Assembly: GCA_035622975.1 (NCBI GenBank)
Contig: DASPUH010000157.1
Coordinates: 1 to 37,453, forward strand
Origin: DASPUH01 sp035622975
Lineage (GTDB): Bacteria > Chloroflexota > Limnocylindria > Limnocylindrales > CSP1-4
Length of the DNA: 37,453 bases
Direction: 5' to 3'
The notes under the pieces are model-generated. The model was not told the DNA's origin. It ran no database searches and worked only from the letters and a program-made list of their open reading frames with translations. This document shows positions 30,609 through 36,694 of the stretch, in pieces (position 1 is the stretch's first letter; each line of letters starts with the position of its first letter). Both the position numbers and the translations under genes were made by a program.

Positions 30609-31529
30609 ATGCCGGATCGCCAGCTGGGGCCCGTCGTGTCGCGCGACGTGCGCCATGCGCTGCGCTCGGGGCGCGGCGTCGTGGCCCTCGAATCGACGCT
30701 CATCAGTCACGGCCTGCCGGCGCCCCGGAACCTGGAGGTCGCGCTGGCCAGCGAGGCCGCCGTGCGGGCCCAGGACGCCGTCCCGGCCACCGTCGCCATC
30801 CGCTTCGGGCGCCTGGTCGTCGGCCTGCGGCGTCAGGAGCTGACCGATCTGGCGGAGGCCAGCGGCGTGCTCAAGGTCTCCCGCCACAACCTCGCCGCAG
30901 CGCTCGGCACGGCGACCTGGGCCGCCACGACGGTCAGCGCCACGATGATCGCCGCGAACGCCGCAGGGGTGCGGGTCTTCGCCACCGGAGGCATCGGTGG
31001 CGTCCATCGCGGGGGTGAGCGGTCCTTCGACATCTCGGCCGACCTGGAGGAGCTGGCCCGGACCCCCGTGGCGGTCGTGTGCTCCGGCCCCAAGTCCATC
31101 CTGGACCCGCGCCTGACGCTGGAGTACCTGGAGACACGCGGCGTGCCCGTGGTGGGCTGCGGGACCGACGAGCTGCCCGGGTTCTTCGCCCGCGAGAGCG
31201 GCCTGCCCACGCCCATGAGCGTGGGGACGCCGGCCGAGGCGGCGGCCCTGGCCCGCCGGCACTGGGGCCTGGGCCTCACGACGGGTCTCGTCTTCGCGGT
31301 GCCCGTGCCCGAGTCGGCGGCCCTGGCCCGGGAGGAGGCGGACGCCGCGATCGACCGGGCTTTGGCCGAGGCTCGCACCGCGGGTATCCAGGGACCGGCT
31401 GCCACGCCGTGGATCCTGCGCCGCGTGGCCGAGCTGACCGACGGTCGCTCCGTCGAGGCCAACGTGGCCCTCATCGAGCACAACGCGGAGGTCGCCGGCC
31501 GCATCGCCGCCGCCCTGGCCGCCGGCTGA
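30609..31529 (+). CDS. psuG: Pseudouridine-5'-phosphate glycosidase
   Basis: 306 residues, the usual length. It cleaves the C-C glycosidic bond of pseudouridine 5'-phosphate to uracil and ribose 5-phosphate. Diagnostic motifs are VVALESTLISHGLPAPRNLE with the catalytic Glu, VLKVSRHNLAAAL with the active-site Lys, ATTVSATMIAANAAGVRVFA and FATGGIGGVHRGGERSFDIS. VVCSGPKSILDPRLTLEYLE and ESGLPTPMSV follow, and IQGPAATPWILRRVAELTDG closes the core. The ribose 5-phosphate product would feed the transketolase operon next door. It pairs functionally with the PfkB kinase at 27517, from which it is separated by the peptidase gene. Confidence 0.96.
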   Translation: MPDRQLGPVVSRDVRHALRSGRGVVALESTLISHGLPAPRNLEVALASEAAVRAQDAVPATVAIRFGRLVVGLRRQELTDLAEASGVLKVSRHNLAAALGTATWAATTVSATMIAANAAGVRVFATGGIGGVHRGGERSFDISADLEELARTPVAVVCSGPKSILDPRLTLEYLETRGVPVVGCGTDELPGFFARESGLPTPMSVGTPAEAAALARRHWGLGLTTGLVFAVPVPESAALAREEADAAIDRALAEARTAGIQGPAATPWILRRVAELTDGRSVEANVALIEHNAEVAGRIAAALAAG

Positions 31530-31560
31530 CCGTCAGCGACCTGGCGGCGCGGGTCGTTCG

Positions 31561-31593
31561 CCCGGCGGCCGACGGCCGACGCCTTCCGCCGGG
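31561..31593 (+). terminator. Hairpin after psuG
   Basis: CCCGGCGG (31561-31568) and CCGCCGGG (31586-31593) form an 8-bp stem with a 17-nt loop. It lies 32 nt after the psuG stop and ends 4 nt before the TACCAT of the ABC genes. No U-tract; a terminator or insulator between two units is the simplest reading. Confidence 0.4.
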
Positions 31594-31597
31594 CTGA

Positions 31598-31603
31598 TAC
31601 CAT
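31598..31603 (+). promoter_or_regulatory. Putative -10 (TACCAT) of the ABC exporter operon
   Basis: TACCAT ends 5 nt before a GTG at 31609. That GTG opens a 139-codon frame that runs out of frame into the ABC ATPase gene, so a leaderless short product or simply a 118-nt leader is possible. The ABC gene itself starts at GTG 31727, with GGAG before it. Confidence 0.42.
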
Positions 31604-31726
31604 CATCCGTGGCCGATCGGGTCGCGCGTGCCGCCGCCACCAGCTGGTCCCGATCGCAGCCCCTGTCCCGGCCCGTGGCCGCCCGGCGAAGCGTCCTCGT
31701 GGGCCGCCGCATGACCCCGGAGTCCC

Positions 31727-32770
31727 GTGCCCGACCTGCCCCATGCCACCGACGCCACTGCCGACCACGCCATCGAGGCGCGGGCGGTGACGCGCGTCTA
31801 CAAGGCGCGACCGGCGCCCGTGACGGCCCTGGCCGGGATCGACCTGGAGGTGGCGCCGGGCGAGTTCTTCGGCCTGCTCGGGCCCAATGGGGCGGGCAAG
31901 ACCACGCTCATCAAGATCTTCACGACGCTGCTCCTGCCCACGACCGGCACCGCGCGGGTCTTCGGTTTCGACGTGGCCGTCCAGACCAAGCAGATCCGGC
32001 GGATCATGAACATGGTGGCCGGTGGTGAGCAGTCGGGCTACGGCGTCCTGACCGTGCGCGAGCAGCTCTGGATGTTCAGCCAGTTCTACGGCCTCGGTGT
32101 GCGCGAGGGGTGGAGCCGCGTGGACGAGCTGATCGAGGCGGTCGGCCTGGACGCGCAGCGCCTGCAGCGGATCTCCTCGCTGTCCACCGGCGAGCGGCAG
32201 AAGATGAACCTCGCCCGCGGCCTGCTCAATGACCCGTGGATCCTGTTCCTCGATGAGCCGACGCTGGGCCTGGACGTCTCCGCGGCGCGCGTGGTGCGGC
32301 GTCTCGTCGGCGACTGGCGGGCGGCCGTGCCCGGCCGCACGGTGCTCTTGACGACGCATTACATGGCCGAGGCGGACGAGCTGTGCGAGCGGATCGCCAT
32401 CGTCGATCACGGCCGCATCCTGGCCATCGGCTCGCCGGCCGAGCTCAAGCGGATGGTCCAGCGGGAGTCCATCTTCCGCCTCGAGCTGGACCACCTCGAT
32501 GGCGGACCCGCGGTGCTGGCCGGGCTGCCCGGTGTGGTCCACGCGAGTCCCGCCGCGGGCGCCGACGCCGGCGCGCCGGTCGATCGCCAGACGGTGGCCG
32601 TCAATCTGGTGCTGATCGAGGATGGGGCCCTGGGCGGCGTGGTGGGCGCCCTTGGCGGCCTGGGGTCCCACATCGTCGCCCTGGCCAAGTCCGAGCCGAG
32701 CCTGGAGGACGTCTTCGTCGAGCTCGTGGGGCGCGGCTTCGACGATGTACCCGGGGAGCCACCGCGGTGA
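31727..32770 (+). CDS. ABC transporter ATP-binding protein (exporter type)
   Basis: 347 residues from GTG 31727, preceded by GGAG. Motifs are Walker A LLGPNGAGKTTLIKIF, a Q-loop stretch MNMVAGGEQSGYG, signature SSLSTGERQKMNLARGLL, Walker B WILFLDEPTLGLDV and H-loop VLLTTHYMAEADELC. Residues after about 240 form the C-terminal extension typical of DrrA/CcmA-like exporters for drugs, lipids or polysaccharides. The Q-loop contains Gly-Gly-Glu-Gln-Ser where G-x-x-x-Q is usual. Its TGA overlaps the ATG of the first permease (TGATG). It probably energises both downstream permeases. Confidence 0.94.
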   Translation: MPDLPHATDATADHAIEARAVTRVYKARPAPVTALAGIDLEVAPGEFFGLLGPNGAGKTTLIKIFTTLLLPTTGTARVFGFDVAVQTKQIRRIMNMVAGGEQSGYGVLTVREQLWMFSQFYGLGVREGWSRVDELIEAVGLDAQRLQRISSLSTGERQKMNLARGLLNDPWILFLDEPTLGLDVSAARVVRRLVGDWRAAVPGRTVLLTTHYMAEADELCERIAIVDHGRILAIGSPAELKRMVQRESIFRLELDHLDGGPAVLAGLPGVVHASPAAGADAGAPVDRQTVAVNLVLIEDGALGGVVGALGGLGSHIVALAKSEPSLEDVFVELVGRGFDDVPGEPPR

Positions 32771-33654
32771 TGAGCCGGGACGTCTACGTCCACCGGCGCA
32801 CCAGCGGCCCACGCGCCGCGGCGGGCTGGGACCGCCGCCAGGTGCTGATGAACAACCTGCGGACGGTGCTGGGCCGCGCCTTCCCGCGCCTCATCGGGCT
32901 GACCCGCGAGCCGTCCTGGCTCTTGTTCGAGGTGGGCCTGCCCTTCCTGACCACCTCGGCCTTCGTGCTGGTCTACCGCGCCCTGCAGGCACCCCCGGAG
33001 TACATCGGCTTCGTGGTCGTCGGCGGGGCCATGACCGCCTTCTGGCTGAACGTCATCTGGATGATGGCGGCCCAGCTCTACTGGGAGAAGGACCAGGGCA
33101 ACCTGGAGCTGTACTTCACGGCGCCCATGGACATGATGGCGGTCCTCTTCGGGATGGCCGTCGGCGGGATGCTCGCCAGCTGCCTGCGCGCGGCCGTCGT
33201 GCTGGTGGTCGGCAGCGTCGTCTACGGCGTCCACTTCAGCGTGGACCAGTGGCTGCCCCTGCTCGCCGTCTTCGTCCTCACCCTCGCCGCGCTGTACGGC
33301 CTGGGCATGATGCTGGCCAGCCTCTTCGTGCTCTGGGGACGCGAGGCGTTCCACCTGACGCAGCTGCTGCAGGAACCGATGTACTTCGTGTCCGGCCTGA
33401 ACTTCCCGGTCGGCCGGCTCGGCTTCCTCGGCGCCCTGGCGGTGGCCCTCCTGCCGCTTGCGGTGGGACTCGACGCGATGCGCCAGCTGGCCTTCGCCGG
33501 TGGCACGATCGCCTTCGCCACCCCATCGCCGGCGGTCGAGGTCCTCATCCTCGTCGCCATGTCGGTCGTCTTCCTGGGCCTGGCCCGCTTCTGCCTGCGG
33601 ACGATGGAGCGCCTGGCCCGTCACGAAGGGCGCCTCACGGCGCGCTGGCGATGA
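32770..33654 (+). CDS. ABC-2 type permease, first of two
   Basis: 294 residues from ATG 32770, with GTG 32767 as an in-frame alternative. An N-terminal cytoplasmic segment of about 50 residues (RRQVLMNNLRTVLGRAFPRL) is followed by six predicted helices. These include LNVIWMMAAQLYWEKDQGNL, the charged E-x-x-x-G-x-L-E coupling-helix region found in ABC-2 exporters, then VSGLNFPVGRLGFLGALAVA with the short amphipathic re-entrant part. It should form the membrane channel with the second permease as a heterodimer. The cargo is not visible from sequence. Confidence 0.9.
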   Translation: MSRDVYVHRRTSGPRAAAGWDRRQVLMNNLRTVLGRAFPRLIGLTREPSWLLFEVGLPFLTTSAFVLVYRALQAPPEYIGFVVVGGAMTAFWLNVIWMMAAQLYWEKDQGNLELYFTAPMDMMAVLFGMAVGGMLASCLRAAVVLVVGSVVYGVHFSVDQWLPLLAVFVLTLAALYGLGMMLASLFVLWGREAFHLTQLLQEPMYFVSGLNFPVGRLGFLGALAVALLPLAVGLDAMRQLAFAGGTIAFATPSPAVEVLILVAMSVVFLGLARFCLRTMERLARHEGRLTARWR

Positions 33655-33663
33655 GGTGCGGCC

Positions 33664-34635
33664 ATGACCGCCGCTGACGCCCGCGGTCCGGTCGCGCCCG
33701 CGCTCGGCCGGGGCGGCGGTGGCTTCGACCGCAGCCGCGCCGACCGCGGGGGCCTGGCCACGACCTGGCGCGCCTTCGCCACGTCGGCCCGCCTGGGCTG
33801 GCAGATGGAGGCCAACTGGACCGATCCGCTGCTGTTCTTCATCTACTCCGTGGCCAAACCGCTGGCGAGCGCGCTGATCCTCGTCCTGATGGTCCAGATC
33901 GTGAGCGGCGGCGGTACGGGGGCCGCATCGGCCAGGGCCTTCGTCGTCATCGGCAGCGCCCTGTGGGCCTTCGTGCTCGCCGGGGTGCAGGGCATCGCCT
34001 GGTCGGTGCTCGATGATCGCGAGCGGTACCGCATGCTCAAGTACCTCTACGTCAGCCCGAGCGACTTCCTGATCGTGCTGGTAGGCCGCGGCGTGGCCCG
34101 GGTGGGCGTGGGCGGCATGGGAGCCGTCATCACGCTCATGGCCGGCGTGCTCTTCCTAGGCGTGCCCTTCGATGCGGGGCGGGTCGACTGGGCCGCAGCC
34201 GTCGTGGTGATGATCGGTGGCCTGGCGGCGACCGTGGCGCTGGGCATCCTGATGGCTGCCATCTGCCTCCAGACGCGCCAGGAGTCGTGGTCCTACCCGG
34301 AGGCGGTGGCGGGTTCCCTGTTCCTGCTCGTCGGCGCCGTCTTCCCGCTGGCGGTCCTGCCGCTGCCGGTCCAGGGCGTCAGCCTGGCGCTGCCGCTGAC
34401 GTGGTGGATGGCCGGGTTCCGGCAGGCCGTGTTCCCTGCCACGATCAGCTCGGTCGGCGGCAGCGGCTCGCTCTTCCAGGCCCTGACCGGTGCGGCGGCG
34501 CCCGACACCGCCATGATCGTGCTCGCCTTGCTGGTCACGACGGCGCTGGTTACACTCGTGGCCGCGGTGCTCTTCCGACGCAGTGAAGGGCGAGCCAAGG
34601 ACCGCGGCCTGATCGACCGGACGACCGGTTCCTGA
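33664..34635 (+). CDS. ABC-2 type permease, second of two
   Basis: 323 residues; ATG 33664 is preceded by GAGGTG nine bases after the first permease's stop. A Gly/Arg-rich N-terminus of about 35 residues leads to WQMEANWTDPLLFFIYSVAK and six helices. The coupling region is VLDDRERYRMLKYLYVSPSD, and SLFLLVGAVFPLAVLPLPVQ precedes the last helices. It is only distantly like the first permease, fitting a heterodimeric exporter rather than a duplicated gene. It ends 11 nt before the duplicated-domain protein, so that gene is likely in the same operon. Confidence 0.9.
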   Translation: MTAADARGPVAPALGRGGGGFDRSRADRGGLATTWRAFATSARLGWQMEANWTDPLLFFIYSVAKPLASALILVLMVQIVSGGGTGAASARAFVVIGSALWAFVLAGVQGIAWSVLDDRERYRMLKYLYVSPSDFLIVLVGRGVARVGVGGMGAVITLMAGVLFLGVPFDAGRVDWAAAVVVMIGGLAATVALGILMAAICLQTRQESWSYPEAVAGSLFLLVGAVFPLAVLPLPVQGVSLALPLTWWMAGFRQAVFPATISSVGGSGSLFQALTGAAAPDTAMIVLALLVTTALVTLVAAVLFRRSEGRAKDRGLIDRTTGS

Positions 34636-34646
34636 CGGGAGTCGCC

Positions 34647-35201
34647 ATGCGGATCTACGAGGGCAGCCCGCGCCAGGACTACGAAGAGGTGCTGCGCTCG
34701 ATCGGCGCATTCCTGGACCAGCGGGGCATGCGGGAGGTCCTCTTCGTGGAGGCGCCCGACGGCTTCATCGTGCAGGGCCTGGTGGCCCAGCAGGAGTCGG
34801 GCAGCAGCTGGTCGGAGAACGTCGGCCAGGTCCAGAAGGAGACGCTGACCTTCCTCGACGACGACGTCGGCCGCTTCATGGACGAGGCCCTGGCGCGTCG
34901 CAAGAGCGGCGCGCCGGCCCCCGACTGGACCAAGTCGGGGCCGTACGAACGGACGCTGCGGGTGCTCGGGCGGTACATCGACGAGCAGAAGCCACGGGAC
35001 GTCTTCTTCTTCGAGCAGGGTGGCTCCTTCGTCATCCGCATGCTCGGCTCGACCGGCAGCGGCGCGCAGCACACCCTGGCCGAATTCACCCCCGACGACA
35101 TCGAGCAGATGATCACGCAGGGTCCCGGTTGGCGGAACCAGGCGCGGTCGACCACGCCCACCGCCGCCGCCAGCGGCGGCGCGGCTCCAGCCAAGGGGTG
35201 A
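34647..35201 (+). CDS. Uncharacterised protein with an internal 34-residue duplication
   Basis: 184 residues; ATG 34647 has a GGGAG SD. Two copies of a unit can be read: residues 12-45 start YEEVLRSIGAFLDQRG and continue MREVLFVEAPDGFIVQGL. Residues 100-133 start YERTLRVLGRYIDEQK and continue PRDVFFFEQGGSFVIRML. Each is helix, turn, then two strands, with Y-E-x-x-L-R-x-x-G and a [VF]-L/F-F-[VF]-E-x-x-x-x-F-[IV] core conserved. The copies are joined by an acidic/helical linker (LDDDVGRFMDEALARRK). The C-terminus is a Thr/Ala/Gly-rich tail. No family recognised and no signal peptide; soluble. It follows the ABC exporter and precedes a 51-residue membrane protein. Confidence 0.72.
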   Translation: MRIYEGSPRQDYEEVLRSIGAFLDQRGMREVLFVEAPDGFIVQGLVAQQESGSSWSENVGQVQKETLTFLDDDVGRFMDEALARRKSGAPAPDWTKSGPYERTLRVLGRYIDEQKPRDVFFFEQGGSFVIRMLGSTGSGAQHTLAEFTPDDIEQMITQGPGWRNQARSTTPTAAASGGAAPAKG

Positions 35202-35217
35202 GGCCGCTCGCGGCCTC
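35200..35217 (+). terminator. Hairpin after the duplicated-domain gene
   Basis: GAGGCCGC and GCGGCCTC (35200-35207, 35210-35217) form an 8-bp stem with only two bases between, so the real loop is larger. It starts inside the TGA stop of the preceding gene. No U-tract. It could attenuate transcription into the small membrane gene. Confidence 0.4.
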
Positions 35218-35241
35218 GCTCATGCACGGAGGTTCGCCATC

Positions 35242-35397
35242 ATGAAAGCTCTCAAGGTCGTGGCCGTTGCCCTCGGCGTCACCCTGGGCGCCCTGATCGT
35301 CATCCCGCTGGTCGTCCTGGCGGGCCTCTTCATCTGGCTCAAGCTGACCGAGGACAGCGACGAGGACGGACTCGAGCTCGAGCCCGAAGGCGCCTGA
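35242..35397 (+). CDS. 51-residue single-pass membrane protein
   Basis: Small gene shorter than common ORF cut-offs. ATG 35242 has GGAGG at 35228-35232. The peptide begins MKALKVVAVALGVTLGAL and has one long hydrophobic helix (residues about 6-34). It ends in an acidic tail, KLTEDSDEDGLELEPEGA. The positive N-terminus and acidic C-terminus suggest an N-in membrane anchor with the tail outside, or an uncleaved signal. Function unknown. A clear SD and the coherent hydrophobic-then-acidic design support a real gene. It lies between two hairpins, after the ABC exporter and duplicated protein. Confidence 0.7.
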   Translation: MKALKVVAVALGVTLGALIVIPLVVLAGLFIWLKLTEDSDEDGLELEPEGA

Positions 35398-35405
35398 TCG
35401 CCGTT

Positions 35406-35435
35406 CCCGGCCGTCCGACCCGTCGCGCGGCCGGG
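35406..35435 (+). terminator. Hairpin upstream of the MazG-like gene
   Basis: CCCGGCCG (35406-35413) and CGGCCGGG (35428-35435) form an 8-bp stem with a 14-nt loop. It ends 8 nt before the ATG at 35444, where an SD would be. It may end the small-protein transcript or restrict translation of the next gene. Confidence 0.4.
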
Positions 35436-35443
35436 CGACTCCC

Positions 35444-35767
35444 ATGACCTTCGACGAGTACGTGGCGGTCGCCGCGCGCACGGATTCGAACGCCGGTGAC
35501 CCGCTGGTCGTGGCCGCCCTCGGCCTGGCCGGGGAAGCCGGCGAGTTCGCCGACCGGGTGAAGAAGATCGTGGCCCAGGGCCACGATCTGGACCGCGACG
35601 CGCTGGTCGATGAGGCCGGCGACATCCTGTGGTACCTGGCCAAGGCGGCGCGAGCCCTCGACGTGTCGCTGGAAGAGGTCGCCAGGCGCAACGGTGCCAA
35701 GCTCGCGGCGCGCTACCCGGACGGCTTCGTCGTGGCCCGCAGCCTCGTCCGCGCCACGGAGGCGTGA
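35444..35767 (+). CDS. MazG-like nucleoside triphosphate pyrophosphohydrolase
   Basis: 107 residues, a single all-alpha NTP pyrophosphatase domain. LGLAGEAGEFADRVKKIVAQ supplies the E-x-x-E metal ligands and LVDEAGDILWYLAKAAR the E-x-x-D pair. A C-terminal helix reads VARRNGAKLAARYPDGF. Such proteins hydrolyse NTPs or dNTPs to the monophosphate and pyrophosphate, usually as house-cleaning enzymes. No SD is visible and a GC hairpin precedes the ATG. The stop overlaps the phosphatase start (GTGA), so the two are translated together. Confidence 0.9.
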   Translation: MTFDEYVAVAARTDSNAGDPLVVAALGLAGEAGEFADRVKKIVAQGHDLDRDALVDEAGDILWYLAKAARALDVSLEEVARRNGAKLAARYPDGFVVARSLVRATEA

Positions 35768-36606
35768 CGCCGCCGTCGAGCGCCCGGACCCCGCCAGACG
35801 TGCCGCCCAGCGGGCTTCCCGTGAGCATCCTGGTGGACTACGACGGGACCATCTCGATCCTCGACGTGGGTGACGAACTGCTGCGTCAGCACGGCCCTGA
35901 CCCGGCCGAGACCGCTCGCCAGGACGCCGCGTACGACCAGGGCCGTGTCGGTTCCCGCGAGCTGATGCGCTGGGACATGGACGTCCTGCCGCACGATCCC
36001 GGGCTGCTTCGCCGGGAGGCCGAGACGGCCGGGCAGGATGCGGCGTTCCCCGCCTTCGTCGCGATCGCGCGCCGCGCCGGGGTGGCGGTGGAGGTGGTCA
36101 GCGACGGTCTGGGCTTCTACGTCGCGCCCAACCTGGCCCGGATGGGCCTGGCCGATCTGGCCGTCGCCACCAACGAGAACCGCCTGCGCGACGGCGGCCG
36201 GGGGCTGTCGTTCCCGTACGGCCACCCGGCCTGCTTCGTGTGCGGCACGTGCAAGCGCGAGCGCGTGCGCGCGCACCAGGCGCTTGAGCGGGCGGTGGTG
36301 TTCATCGGCGACGGGTCGAGCGACCGCTACGCCGCCTTCCATGCCGACCTGGTGCTGGCCAAGGGCGACCTGGCCGCCTTCTGTGCGGGGGCCGGCTGGC
36401 CGTTCCGCGGCTGGTCCGACTTCACCGAGCTGAGCGCCTGGCTGGAGGACGCCATCGCCTCCCGCGCCCTCCCGGCGACGGCCGCGGACCTGCCCGCCTG
36501 GCGGGCCGCCCACCCGGCCATGGCGGCACGCCAGGCACGGCCGTTCATCTGCGGCCCAGAGGCCTGGGGCCCCGACCGGACGACCCCGGCGAGCCTGCTG
36601 CCGTAG
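35764..36606 (+). CDS. HAD phosphatase, MtnX/phosphoserine-phosphatase-like
   Basis: 280 residues from GTG 35764, which overlaps the MazG stop. HAD motif I is ILVDYDGTISILDVGDELL (D-x-D-G-T). AVEVVSDGLGFYVAPNLARM carries motif II and AVVFIGDGSSDRYAAFHADL motif IV. The insert PACFVCGTCKRERVRAHQAL has the Cys-x-x-Cys-G-x-C-K style cluster of MtnX-like enzymes and supplies motif III Lys. MtnX acts on 2-hydroxy-3-keto-5-methylthiopentenyl-1-phosphate in methionine salvage; no other salvage gene is here, so the substrate may be different. The Pro/Ser-rich first 18 residues may be untranslated if GTG 35821 is used instead. The C-terminal 60 residues extend past the HAD core. Confidence 0.85.
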   Translation: MTPPSSARTPPDVPPSGLPVSILVDYDGTISILDVGDELLRQHGPDPAETARQDAAYDQGRVGSRELMRWDMDVLPHDPGLLRREAETAGQDAAFPAFVAIARRAGVAVEVVSDGLGFYVAPNLARMGLADLAVATNENRLRDGGRGLSFPYGHPACFVCGTCKRERVRAHQALERAVVFIGDGSSDRYAAFHADLVLAKGDLAAFCAGAGWPFRGWSDFTELSAWLEDAIASRALPATAADLPAWRAAHPAMAARQARPFICGPEAWGPDRTTPASLLP

Positions 36607-36616
36607 GGTCGGGGAG

Positions 36617-36634
36617 GGACCGGCGGGCCGGTCC
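36617..36634 (+). terminator. Hairpin between the phosphatase and pyrG
   Basis: GGACCGGC (36617-36624) and GCCGGTCC (36627-36634) form an 8-bp stem, 11 nt after the phosphatase stop. It lies immediately ahead of the pyrG promoter. No U-tract. Confidence 0.45.
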
Positions 36635-36639
36635 GCGGC

Positions 36640-36668
36640 TTGCCCCGGCGGCCGGCTTCCGGTACCAT
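36640..36668 (+). promoter_or_regulatory. pyrG promoter (TTGCCC - 17 nt - TACCAT)
   Basis: This is the most classical promoter in the window: -35 TTGCCC at 36640-36645, 17-nt spacer, -10 TACCAT at 36663-36668. The expected start is in the A-run at 36672-36676, giving a leader of about 20 nt. It begins with one or two A residues followed by CCCC and then the GGAGG SD at 36681-36685. A start context rich in C next to a CTP synthase gene invites a CTP-sensing idea (see findings). Confidence 0.55.
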
Positions 36669-36694
36669 CGGAAAAACCCCGGAGGACTCGACCC

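Noticed and set aside
31609..32028. 139-codon ORF overlapping the ABC ATPase
   Set aside because: Arg/Ala/Pro-rich without motif, overlaps a certain gene in another frame. Kept only as a finding about the promoter, not as a gene.
35161..35181. CCGCCGCCGCCAGCGGCGGCG as a hairpin or repeat
   Set aside because: It encodes the Ala/Gly-rich tail of the duplicated-domain protein and is ordinary codon use in this GC-rich DNA.
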